The translations under genes were made by a program, and so were the position numbers. The notes below the pieces were generated by a model. That model did no database searches, had not been told where the DNA came from, and saw only the letters and a list, made by a program, of their open reading frames with translations. From NCBI RefSeq assembly GCF_000428745.1, contig NZ_AUAN01000003.1:110797-174796 (forward strand): 64,000 nt of DNA, given 5' to 3'. Each line of letters opens with the position of its first letter. Position 1 is the stretch's first letter. The stretch is from Veillonella magna DSM 19857 (GTDB lineage: Bacteria > Bacillota > Negativicutes > Veillonellales > Veillonellaceae). Positions 9,383-17,594 of this stretch are shown here, one piece after another.

Positions 9383-9679
9383 ATGGACCTGCGTACAGAA
9401 GAAATAGATTATTTGCAATTAGCCGAGTTGTTTAAGGTGCTCGGCGATCCTACACGATTGCGCATCGTGCAGCTGTTGCTTGCGAAGGAGATGTGCGTAT
9501 CCGATATTGCCGATGCCATGGATATGGGACAGTCTGCCATTTCCCATCAACTGCGCGTGCTCAGACAAGCGCGGCTTGTCACCTTTCGCAAGGAAGGCAA
9601 GACGGCATGGTACAGCTTGAACGATGATCATGTGACGGTATTGCTCGAACAAGGCATCGAGCATGTATCACATCAATAG
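9383..9679 (+). CDS. ArsR/SmtB-family metal-sensing repressor (CzrA-like)
   Basis: This is a small winged-helix repressor of 98 residues. The recognition helix region is MGQSAISHQLRVLRQARLV. The last helix carries D-x-H-x10-H-x2-H (DDHVTVLLEQGIEHVSH), the interfacial Zn/Co site (alpha-5) of CzrA-type sensors. The alpha-3 Cys pair of ArsR/CadC is absent, since only one Cys is present in EMCVSDIA. No metal pump is adjacent, so its targets are elsewhere or it regulates itself. Start 9383 has better spacing to AGGAG (9371-9375) than the overlapping ATG at 9380. Confidence 0.9.
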   Translation: MDLRTEEIDYLQLAELFKVLGDPTRLRIVQLLLAKEMCVSDIADAMDMGQSAISHQLRVLRQARLVTFRKEGKTAWYSLNDDHVTVLLEQGIEHVSHQ

Positions 9680-9703
9680 ACGAGTAACGTGTTATTATAT
9701 GAG

Positions 9704-9750
9704 GGGCTGCTTTGTTCATTGCATGGACTATGAACAGAGCAGTCCTTTTT
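9704..9750 (+). terminator. Terminator after the arsR-type gene
   Basis: A 16-bp stem (9704-9719 with 9730-9745, containing G-U pairs) is followed by five T residues. Confidence 0.9.
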
Positions 9751-9786
9751 GCCGTCCTTTTTTAGAAGACAGGTTGCGGTTTTTGG

Positions 9787-9816
9787 TTGGTGATTACGGG
9801 GTGGGAGTGCTATAAT
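9787..9816 (+). promoter_or_regulatory. Probable promoter of the men operon
   Basis: A TATAAT at 9811-9816 is preceded by TGC, an extended -10. A weak TTGGTG -35 lies 18 bases upstream. A second TATAAT occurs at 9826-9831. Confidence 0.55.
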
Positions 9817-9888
9817 AAGATGTTGTATAATAACACAGTTAGGTAACCGAATGAGTGGGGCCGCTGCGGCGGTCATGTGAGGATCTAC

Positions 9889-11034
9889 ATGAATTACAAT
9901 ACAATGACATTACAACTGACAGACCCTTTATCCTTTTGGCGTCACTTTGATGGCCGGGAACGGGTCTTTTGGTATGATACACAGAAGCAGCGTTTGATTA
10001 TCGGTGCCGATCGTCGTGCGGTGCTGCAAACGGAAGCTGATAGTAAGGCGTATCCGTACATATTTTACGGGCGTACCTTTTTTGAGACGGCCCGCGGTGA
10101 TCTGTGGCGAGATATGGGCAATGAAATGATTGCGTTCTCCCATTATTACATAGCCGATGCCGACGGTGAGCGCTATATGTATGCGGATATACCGGAAACG
10201 ATTGACGATGACCGAACGATACTTCGCACACATCACTATGAGGAACGTACCGATGACTACGAAGCTTGGCAACGATTGTTTACGGCTATTACATCGGCGA
10301 TTCAAGACGGGCGCATTACTAAAGCTGTAGCCTCCCGCGAGGTGCACTTGGTGGGCGATGAGGATTTTGATGAATGCAGTATTCTCCATCGTCTCGTCAG
10401 CAATAATCCGGGATGCTTTATTTTTGGCTACCACAAAGAGGGACGTACCTTCTTGGGGGCATCGCCGGAAATTTTGGTGCAAAAGGAAGGCTCCTGTATT
10501 ACCAGCTATGCTTTGGCCGGTACAATCGGTAAAACGGCAGAGAATCGCGAGGCGCAGGGACAGCGGTTGCTGCATGATGATAAGAATGTGCGAGAACATG
10601 GTATCGTGGTGCGCATGATTACGGAATCTATGCAGCGCTTGGCTTCTTCGGTAACAGCGGGGCCGATGGAATTGATGGAGTTGAAAAATCTGTTTCACCT
10701 GCGTACCTTGGTGACTGCTGAGGACAGCGAGCACAGCTTGTTGGACTGGGGCGGCGTGCTGCATCCGACGCCGGCTATGGGCGGTCAACCGCGGGATGTT
10801 TCTCTGAAATTACTCAAGGAGTATGAAGGTCATGAACGCGGACTGTATGCATCCCCGCTGGGCATGTGGGACAGCAAAGGCGACGGCGTATTGGCCGTAG
10901 GCATTCGATCGGCCCTTGTTAAAGGCAAGCATATGTATGCGTATGCGGGCTGCGGCATTGTGGACGGATCCGAGTGCGATGAAGAATATACGGAAACGAA
11001 GACAAAGCTGAGAACGATAGTGGAGGCCCTGTAA
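9889..11034 (+). CDS. menF: Isochorismate synthase
   Basis: MenF converts chorismate to isochorismate, the entry to menaquinone synthesis. The 381-residue protein has the chorismate-binding fold in its C-terminal two-thirds: KAVASREVHL, FIFGYHKEGRTFLGASPEIL, ALAGTIGKT, HPTPAMGGQPRD and YAGCGIVDGS..EEYTET. The start at 9889 follows GAGGA at 9879-9883. A GTG at 9877 overlaps the ribosome site. Its stop overlaps the menD start by one base. Family paralogues (salicylate or enterobactin synthases) are excluded by the men neighbours. Confidence 0.95.
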   Translation: MNYNTMTLQLTDPLSFWRHFDGRERVFWYDTQKQRLIIGADRRAVLQTEADSKAYPYIFYGRTFFETARGDLWRDMGNEMIAFSHYYIADADGERYMYADIPETIDDDRTILRTHHYEERTDDYEAWQRLFTAITSAIQDGRITKAVASREVHLVGDEDFDECSILHRLVSNNPGCFIFGYHKEGRTFLGASPEILVQKEGSCITSYALAGTIGKTAENREAQGQRLLHDDKNVREHGIVVRMITESMQRLASSVTAGPMELMELKNLFHLRTLVTAEDSEHSLLDWGGVLHPTPAMGGQPRDVSLKLLKEYEGHERGLYASPLGMWDSKGDGVLAVGIRSALVKGKHMYAYAGCGIVDGSECDEEYTETKTKLRTIVEAL

Positions 11035-12704
11035 TGAATGAGTATTTAGCGTCTGCCGTAGATGAGCTGTATCTGTTAGGCGTTAGGGATGTTGTATTCA
11101 GTCCCGGCTCTCGGTCTACGGCCTTGGCAATTTTGTTTACGGCGTATAAGAAATTTTCTACATATATGAATTTGGACGAACGGTCCGCCGGCTTTTTTGC
11201 CCTCGGGTTAGCCAAGGCATCACGGCGTCCGGTGGTGTTGGTTTGTACCTCCGGTTCCGCCGGTGCCCATTATTTACCGGCGCTGGCAGAGGCGAAGCAC
11301 AGTCGCGTACCGCTTATCGTCATTACGGCGGATCGTTCGGCGGAATTACGAGCCGTGGGAGCGCCGCAGACGATGAAGCAGGCAAATTTGTTCGGTGAGT
11401 TCGTTGCTTACTACGAAGAACTGGCGGCCCCCACAGAAAGTACGCCGAACGTGTATCCGCGAACGGTGATTCAAAAAGCCATGCTGGCTGCTACAAATGT
11501 GGCCCCGGCACCGGTGCATATTAATGTTCCCGTCAGCGAACCGTTGATGCCGGATACAGATGAATCACATTTTACTATGGGACGCAGCCAGCGCGGATTT
11601 CGTATTATACCGGGCCAGATGACAGCGGCGTTGCCGGAAATTCCCGTAGGTCGGCGCGGTTTATTTTTATGCGGGCCCGATTATCGGGGGGATAGCTATG
11701 CGGCTGACATAGTGAAGCTGGCCGAAGCATGGCAGGTGCCCATATTGGCGGATCCGCTGTCACCGGTGCGGCGCTTTACACATTCGCACATTATAGACAG
11801 CTATGATGCGTTCTTATCGTCTGATGAGGTAAAGGCCGATATAAAACCGGATTTTGTGGTGCTGTTCGGACAGATTCCCGTATCAAAACGGGTCCAGCAG
11901 TTTATGCGTCTTCACAATGATATACTATGCATGCAGGTGGATCCGGCAGTGGAGTATCGCAATGCGGCCTTGACTACGAATGTAGTGGTGCGCAGCGATG
12001 TAGCTTTGTTTTGTCGTGAGGCATTAGCGCAAATGCTGCCTACGGATGTAACGGAAGCAACGGCGTACACGGCTCGTTGGCAAGAGTATCAACGACGAAT
12101 GCGTACGCAACTATCTACCGTAGCGTCGGAGCCGTTCCTTTTTGAAGGGCGCATCATTAGCTTGCTCCAGAAACAGATGCCCAAGGATAGTCGCTTGTTG
12201 GCAGCGAATAGTATGACCATTCGCGACATGGATTACTTCTGGATAGCCGGTTCGGAGGATGTAGAACTATTGGGCAATCGCGGCGTTAACGGAATTGATG
12301 GTACGGTGTCGACGGCGTTGGGAATAGCGGCGGCCGGTAAACGCACCGTTATGGTTACCGGTGACTTATCGTTTCTACATGATATGAACGGTCTTATCAT
12401 GGGGAAAACGCATCGGATTCCGTTGGTAATCGTTCTGTTCAATAATGATGGGGGCGGTATTTTTGAATATCTGCCGCAGCGGGAATCACCGCACTTTGAT
12501 TATTTGTTTGCTACGCCGCACGGGCTTGATTTCAGCGGCTTGGCACAGCTTACAGGTTTGCGGTATTGTAAGGCGGAGTCGTATGAAGCATTTAATCGCA
12601 CGTTGGCGGAAGCGTTAAGCGGCGATGATATATATTTGATTGAAGTGCCCACCGATCGGGCACGCAGTAGAGAGTTACATAGAAAGTATACGGTGATGCG
12701 ATGA
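11034..12704 (+). CDS. menD: 2-succinyl-5-enolpyruvyl-6-hydroxy-3-cyclohexene-1-carboxylate synthase
   Basis: MenD is a thiamine-diphosphate enzyme that adds a succinic-semialdehyde unit from 2-oxoglutarate to isochorismate. The 556-residue length is typical. The N-terminal PGSRST motif (residues 24-29) and the ThDP/Mg-binding segment GDLSFLHDMNG near residue 443 are present, as is the catalytic-site Glu region MNLDERSAGFFALG. Overlaps with menF before and menH after (4 bases) show translational coupling. Confidence 0.97.
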   Translation: MNEYLASAVDELYLLGVRDVVFSPGSRSTALAILFTAYKKFSTYMNLDERSAGFFALGLAKASRRPVVLVCTSGSAGAHYLPALAEAKHSRVPLIVITADRSAELRAVGAPQTMKQANLFGEFVAYYEELAAPTESTPNVYPRTVIQKAMLAATNVAPAPVHINVPVSEPLMPDTDESHFTMGRSQRGFRIIPGQMTAALPEIPVGRRGLFLCGPDYRGDSYAADIVKLAEAWQVPILADPLSPVRRFTHSHIIDSYDAFLSSDEVKADIKPDFVVLFGQIPVSKRVQQFMRLHNDILCMQVDPAVEYRNAALTTNVVVRSDVALFCREALAQMLPTDVTEATAYTARWQEYQRRMRTQLSTVASEPFLFEGRIISLLQKQMPKDSRLLAANSMTIRDMDYFWIAGSEDVELLGNRGVNGIDGTVSTALGIAAAGKRTVMVTGDLSFLHDMNGLIMGKTHRIPLVIVLFNNDGGGIFEYLPQRESPHFDYLFATPHGLDFSGLAQLTGLRYCKAESYEAFNRTLAEALSGDDIYLIEVPTDRARSRELHRKYTVMR

Positions 12705-13600
12705 GTCATGAACTTTATACGAGTGAAGCTTTAATAGGAGATGATTACGAGGCAATGGCACTGGAGGAATCGTTGCGCGAAGGACAGGGAACCTGTATCG
12801 GCATAGACAGTAAGGAATATTATGTGCATATGCATGGTGATAAGCACGGCGTGCCGCTGATTTGTTTTCACGGTTTTGGCGAGGATGGACGCACTTGGGA
12901 TCAACTGACATTGCCCGGTTTCCGTATCTATGCCATTGATATGATGGGGCATGGTAAGACTTCGGTACCGTGGAGTCCGGCATCGTACGATTCGGATATT
13001 ATATTGGATGATTTACAATTTCTTTGTACAGTCATCAGCCGGAGAAAGCCTTTCGTACTATTAGGTTACTCTATGGGCGGCCGCCTGGCTTTACAAATGG
13101 CATTGGAGTATCCCGACTTGCCCTATCGTGCGTTGATTCTCGAGTCGGCGTCGCCCGGTATTAAGGATAGACATGATCGACTGCAACGGTGCATAAAAGA
13201 TGCGGGATTGGCGGCTAGGATAGAGTCGCATGGGGCAATATGGTTTGCGAACTACTGGGAAAAGTTACCTATCTTTGAAACGCAACGCCATTTGCCACCG
13301 TCCGTACAGGCGGCTATTAGGCAACGCCGTTGTGAGGTATCGCCGCACGGCCTTGCCGGCATGCTTCGCGGCGCAGGGCAGGGAATGTTCCTTTATGCAG
13401 GCAATAAGTTGGATAGACTGAAGATGCCTACTCTTTATATCAGCGGAGAGCTGGATGAAAAATATGATACGATTCGGCGCGAGGTGTATGCGCAGTGGCT
13501 AAATATTACGACAACGTCTGTTGCCGGTGCGGGGCATAATGTGCATGTAGAAAAGCCGGAGGAGTTTGCCGAGATTGTCGGCTTATTCTTAGGCTGTTAA
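12701..13600 (+). CDS. menH: SHCHC synthase-type alpha/beta hydrolase
   Basis: By context this is the lyase that eliminates pyruvate to give SHCHC in menaquinone synthesis. It is an alpha/beta-hydrolase with nucleophile Ser in GYSMGGRL (near residue 125), acid Asp in SGELDEKYD and His in AGHNVHVEKPEEF. The family usually begins close to the IDSKEYYVHMHG strand; this protein has about 35 extra residues before it (ALIGDDYEAMALEESLREG). An alternative shorter start is possible, but the ATGA overlap with menD favours 12701. Confidence 0.88.
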   Translation: MSHELYTSEALIGDDYEAMALEESLREGQGTCIGIDSKEYYVHMHGDKHGVPLICFHGFGEDGRTWDQLTLPGFRIYAIDMMGHGKTSVPWSPASYDSDIILDDLQFLCTVISRRKPFVLLGYSMGGRLALQMALEYPDLPYRALILESASPGIKDRHDRLQRCIKDAGLAARIESHGAIWFANYWEKLPIFETQRHLPPSVQAAIRQRRCEVSPHGLAGMLRGAGQGMFLYAGNKLDRLKMPTLYISGELDEKYDTIRREVYAQWLNITTTSVAGAGHNVHVEKPEEFAEIVGLFLGC

Positions 13601-13653
13601 CACAATTACTATCTTTCATATAAATATGACAGAATGTATAAGGAGGTCATGGT

Positions 13654-14496
13654 ATGAGCAAATTTAACTGGCAAGTATTGGACAGAGGGTATGAGGATGT
13701 TATTTATGAAACCTATAATGGCATTGCTAAAATTACCATTAATCGTCCGGAAGTACGCAATGCGTTCCGCCCTAAAACAGTAGTGGAACTGATTGATGCG
13801 TTTACGGTAGCCCGCGATGATGCGGAAGTAGGTGTTATTATTCTGACCGGTGCCAACCATGGACAGGGTGAGGATAAGGAAGCGTTCTGCTCCGGCGGTG
13901 ACCAACGCGTTCGCGGTAATGGCGGTTATGTCGGTGAAGACCGTATTCCTCGTTTGAACGTGCTCGATTTACAGCATTTAATTCGCATTACGCCGAAACC
14001 GGTTATTGCTATGGTTAACGGCTATGCAATCGGTGGCGGTCATGTGCTTCACATCGTATGTGACTTGACCATTGCTTCGGAAAATGCGAAGTTCGGGCAA
14101 ACCGGTCCGCGTGTAGGATCCTTTGATGCCGGTTACGGTGCCGGTTACTTGGCTCGTTTGGTAGGTCATAAAAAGGCTCGCGAAATTTGGTTCCTTTGCC
14201 GCCAATACACGGCACAGCAGGCATTGGACATGGGGCTTGTCAATACGGTGGTACCTTTCGATAAGTTAGAAGAAGAAACGGTGAAATGGTGTGAAGAAAT
14301 TTTACAGCTTTCCCCGATGGCGTTACGTTTCTTGAAGGCATCCTTTAATGCCGATACGGACGGTTTGGCAGGTTTGCAGCAGCTCGGCGGTGACGCAACC
14401 CTTCTTTACTACACAACGGATGAAGCCAAGGAAGGCCGCGACGCATTTAAGGAAAAACGCAAACCGGACTTCAAGCAATTCCCGAAATTCCCTTGA
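13654..14496 (+). CDS. menB: 1,4-dihydroxy-2-naphthoyl-CoA synthase
   Basis: MenB is a crotonase-fold enzyme that closes the naphthoate ring of o-succinylbenzoyl-CoA. The 280-residue protein has the oxyanion-hole segments SGGDQRVRG and [19 protein letters not shown], and the MenB-specific [22 protein letters not shown] strong AAGGAGG lies just upstream at 13639-13645. It is separated from menH by 53 bases and followed 15 bases later by menE. Confidence 0.97.
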   Translation: MSKFNWQVLDRGYEDVIYETYNGIAKITINRPEVRNAFRPKTVVELIDAFTVARDDAEVGVIILTGANHGQGEDKEAFCSGGDQRVRGNGGYVGEDRIPRLNVLDLQHLIRITPKPVIAMVNGYAIGGGHVLHIVCDLTIASENAKFGQTGPRVGSFDAGYGAGYLARLVGHKKAREIWFLCRQYTAQQALDMGLVNTVVPFDKLEEETVKWCEEILQLSPMALRFLKASFNADTDGLAGLQQLGGDATLLYYTTDEAKEGRDAFKEKRKPDFKQFPKFP

Positions 14497-14511
14497 TGGT
14501 GAGGTGCAGTC

Positions 14512-15960
14512 ATGGAATGGCTTCGACGATGGGCGGTTGAACGGCCGTCGGCACTCTTTTTAAATGAGTGGACCTATGGTGATGTGTACGAAGCGACGAT
14601 AGCGGTGGCTACCTACTTGCAAGAGGCATTGGATGGGCAGCGGCGTGTGGCACTTCGGGCAGAAAACTCCGTTGCTATGGCGGTCACTTTATTTGCGGCG
14701 CTGTTGTGCGGTAAGGAAGTGCTGACGATAAATACACATTTGACGGCGGGCGAGGTGGCGGATCAGATGCAAACGTTAGAGATTACCAGCTTGCTAACCG
14801 TAGCCGGGGATGTCCCGTGGAATGGAATCGAGGACATTTCAGCAATGGGACTTCATAGTTTACATATAACCGTGCCGACACGCTCATCAAAAGCGGCAGA
14901 GAAACGCGATGCGTTAACGGCAGCCGGCGGTAAAGCGGTGATGCCGAATTCACCGGCAAACACGTCCTTTTGTTGGCGACCGGATGATACGGCAATAGCG
15001 GTGATTATGAATACCAGTGCGACTACGGGACGCTTCAAATCGGTACCTATTCGTTGGGGACAGATTCGCGCGCATGTAGCGGCATCGGTGGAGGTTATCG
15101 GTGTCGAAGCCGAGGATAACTGGCTTGTTGTGTTACCGATGTTTCATGTGTCGGGATTGTCCATTATACTTCGTACCCTTTACAATGGTACGGCGGCCAC
15201 GATTATGCGCAAGTATGAAGAAGGTCCGGTACTGAAGGCTATCGGCGAAGGCAAGGTGAATATGATTTCCTTGGTGCCTACGATTTTACAGCGAATTATT
15301 GAAGCCGTGCCGGCACATGGTTTGCGGATGATTCTCTTAGGCGGTGAATTTATTCCTCAGCCTTTGATTAAGCGGTGCTTGGAAAAACGATTACCCGTAT
15401 ATAAAACATACGGTATGACGGAAAGCTTTGCACAAAGTGCGACTTTTAATATTTTAGCGTATCCTCATAAATTGGCGGCGGTGGGTAAGCCTTTGCCGGG
15501 CGTAACAATTACCGTTAAGAATCAGGACAGCCACGGTGTCGGTGACATATGGATACAGTCGCCAATGTTGATGACGGGGTATTTGGGAAAGAAACCATTA
15601 TCGCCGGAAGGTCTTAATACCGATGATATCGGTTATATTGATGAGGATGGCTTTTTATATTTGTTAAATCGCCGCAAGGATATTATCATCTCCGGCGGAG
15701 AAAATATTTATCCTAAAGAATTGGAAGATACCTTATATGAACTGGACGGCTTGGAAGAATGTGCGGTCATACCGGTAGCAGACGCACATTGGGGGCAGGT
15801 ACCGGCATTGTTTTATGCCGGTACGGTAGCACCGGAGGCAGTACGTGATTTTTTGGCAAACCGTTTGGCGCGGTATAAGTTGCCGAAGTACATACGACAG
15901 ATTGCGAGTCTGCCGAAAAATGCATCCGGTAAAGTACTGCGAGGCGAGCTACACCTATGA
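14512..15960 (+). CDS. menE: o-Succinylbenzoate--CoA ligase
   Basis: MenE is an acyl-adenylate-forming ligase that activates o-succinylbenzoate. The 482-residue protein has the phosphate loop in the variant form NTSATTGRFK near residue 167 (consensus TSGTTGxPK; here Ala replaces Gly and Phe replaces Pro). YGMTESFAQSAT, DDIGYIDEDGFLYLLNRRKDII and the C-terminal catalytic Lys region PKNASGKVLRGEL are intact. The 4-base overlap with menC indicates coupling. The loop substitutions are modest and the enzyme is likely active. Confidence 0.94.
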   Translation: MEWLRRWAVERPSALFLNEWTYGDVYEATIAVATYLQEALDGQRRVALRAENSVAMAVTLFAALLCGKEVLTINTHLTAGEVADQMQTLEITSLLTVAGDVPWNGIEDISAMGLHSLHITVPTRSSKAAEKRDALTAAGGKAVMPNSPANTSFCWRPDDTAIAVIMNTSATTGRFKSVPIRWGQIRAHVAASVEVIGVEAEDNWLVVLPMFHVSGLSIILRTLYNGTAATIMRKYEEGPVLKAIGEGKVNMISLVPTILQRIIEAVPAHGLRMILLGGEFIPQPLIKRCLEKRLPVYKTYGMTESFAQSATFNILAYPHKLAAVGKPLPGVTITVKNQDSHGVGDIWIQSPMLMTGYLGKKPLSPEGLNTDDIGYIDEDGFLYLLNRRKDIIISGGENIYPKELEDTLYELDGLEECAVIPVADAHWGQVPALFYAGTVAPEAVRDFLANRLARYKLPKYIRQIASLPKNASGKVLRGELHL

Positions 15961-17162
15961 AGGAAAGCGATAATGTGCGGTTCTTTGCCGCATCGGCAGG
16001 GAACGATGACAATGGCGGCGCATCTGCCCCGATGACGGTGCAGGTTGCCCGGGTGACTATACGACACGTTGTGCTGCCGATGAAATTTGCCTTTGTCACG
16101 GCAAAAGGGAGGCTGGCGCAGCGCGACACTTTATGTGTGACAGTTACCGATAACACAGGACTTACGGGCTATGGTGAGATAGTGGCTTTTACGACACCGT
16201 TTTATACGGCGGAAACGCTGGATACGGCGTGGTCACTGTGCACCGAGTGCATCGGTCCGCGCTTAGTGGGGTACCGTATAACGAATCCGGAACAGGTAGC
16301 CGACGATATAGTGCGATTAATCGGTAGCGACGCCTATCCAATGACAACGGCGGGCGTTGAAAATGCGCTGTTGGATCTATACTATAGGAAGTTGGGTCAG
16401 CCTATGGTAAGCACCTTTTTCGGTGAGCCTCTTACGCCGATGATTGTGTCGGGGGTTGTCATCGGAGACATGGCGCTGGATGACATGTTGGCAAAGGTGA
16501 GACGAGAAGTTGAGAAGGGATGTAAACGTATTAAATTGAAGATTAATCCATCGGATGCGGTAGAACGAGTGAGCTTGGTGCGCCGCACTTTTCCGGAGAT
16601 TACATTGGCAGCGGATGCGAATCGCAGCTTTCATGTCAGTGAATGGCCGTTGATACAGGCACTGGCACCGTATAAGCTGGCGTGTGTTGAAGAACCGCTG
16701 GATGCGGATGTGTCGGTGCTGGGAAAATTGCGGCAAGATACGCCGTCAAGCACACCTATTTGCCTTGATGAAAGCGTGCAATCCATGGATGATTTACGAC
16801 GGGCACACCGTGCAGGTGCCTTGGACGTGCTCAATGTTAAAATCGGTCGTCTCGGCGGCTTAGTACGGGCGAAGGAAATCATTCACTATTGCCGGAGGCA
16901 GCATATCGCCTATTGGATTGGAAGTATGGTAGAAAGCGGAATATCTAAGTGGCTGCATGTACAGTTGGCAGCATTACCGGATACGTATATGGCCGGCGAT
17001 TTGTCGGATTCCGCCAGGTATTTTGAAAAGGATGTGATATGTCCGGATATCGCATTCAGTGAAGGATCTATGCAGGTGCCTACAGGTATAGGCTCGGGGG
17101 CCGTTGTGGATGAAGCTGTGCTGAATCAGTATACGCAGCGGCAGGTAACTTTTACGCCATGA
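15957..17162 (+). CDS. menC: o-Succinylbenzoate synthase
   Basis: MenC is an enolase-superfamily dehydratase converting SHCHC to o-succinylbenzoate. The second catalytic Lys is in RIKLKIN, the metal ligands are Asp in AADANRSF, Glu in CVEEPLD and Asp in CLDESV, and a Lys occurs in LNVKIGRLGG. The first 25 residues (polar, Gly/Ala/Asp-rich) precede the usual family start, and an in-frame ATG at 16032 would give the conventional length. I keep 15957 because it overlaps menE by ATGA and 16032 has no clear ribosome site. Confidence 0.93.
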   Translation: MKESDNVRFFAASAGNDDNGGASAPMTVQVARVTIRHVVLPMKFAFVTAKGRLAQRDTLCVTVTDNTGLTGYGEIVAFTTPFYTAETLDTAWSLCTECIGPRLVGYRITNPEQVADDIVRLIGSDAYPMTTAGVENALLDLYYRKLGQPMVSTFFGEPLTPMIVSGVVIGDMALDDMLAKVRREVEKGCKRIKLKINPSDAVERVSLVRRTFPEITLAADANRSFHVSEWPLIQALAPYKLACVEEPLDADVSVLGKLRQDTPSSTPICLDESVQSMDDLRRAHRAGALDVLNVKIGRLGGLVRAKEIIHYCRRQHIAYWIGSMVESGISKWLHVQLAALPDTYMAGDLSDSARYFEKDVICPDIAFSEGSMQVPTGIGSGAVVDEAVLNQYTQRQVTFTP

Positions 17163-17182
17163 AAAAGAGAGGAGCGAGACCG

Positions 17183-17557
17183 ATGAAGTCGTTAGTAGAG
17201 CAGCTTACTATTGAATATGTGCGCTGTACGGAAACGGGATTGGAAAGTCGTATGAAACTGGGTCCCTTCCATGCACAGCCGTTCGGTTATTTGAACGGCG
17301 GCGCCACGATTGCATTCTGCGAAGCTATCGCCGGTATGGCCTCAAATGAGATTGAAAGAGGAGAGTATCTGGGGGTGGGACAGTCCGTTACGGCACATCA
17401 TGTGCGACCTAAAAAGGCGGAAGGGACTGTTACCGCAATCGGAGAACTGTTGCATCGCGGTAAGCGCAGTCATGTATGGTCTATTCGCGTCGTTGACGAG
17501 GAGGATCGATTGATCTCGCAGGTTACGGTTGTAAACGCCCTGATTGCAGCGAACTAA
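17183..17557 (+). CDS. menI: Hotdog-fold thioesterase, likely DHNA-CoA hydrolase
   Basis: This 124-residue PaaI-type hotdog protein would release 1,4-dihydroxy-2-naphthoate from its CoA ester. FHAQPFGYLNGGATIAFCEAIAG carries the active-site Gly-Gly and acidic residue layout of this family. The start at 17183 follows GAGAGGAGCG with good spacing; an in-frame ATG at 17159 overlaps the menC end but adds only a basic octapeptide. Its place at the end of the men gene series is the main support for MenI. menA and menG are not in the window. Confidence 0.85.
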   Translation: MKSLVEQLTIEYVRCTETGLESRMKLGPFHAQPFGYLNGGATIAFCEAIAGMASNEIERGEYLGVGQSVTAHHVRPKKAEGTVTAIGELLHRGKRSHVWSIRVVDEEDRLISQVTVVNALIAAN

Positions 17558-17594
17558 CTCAGTGTTACGGTCGATGTGAATTGGAGGTTTTTTT

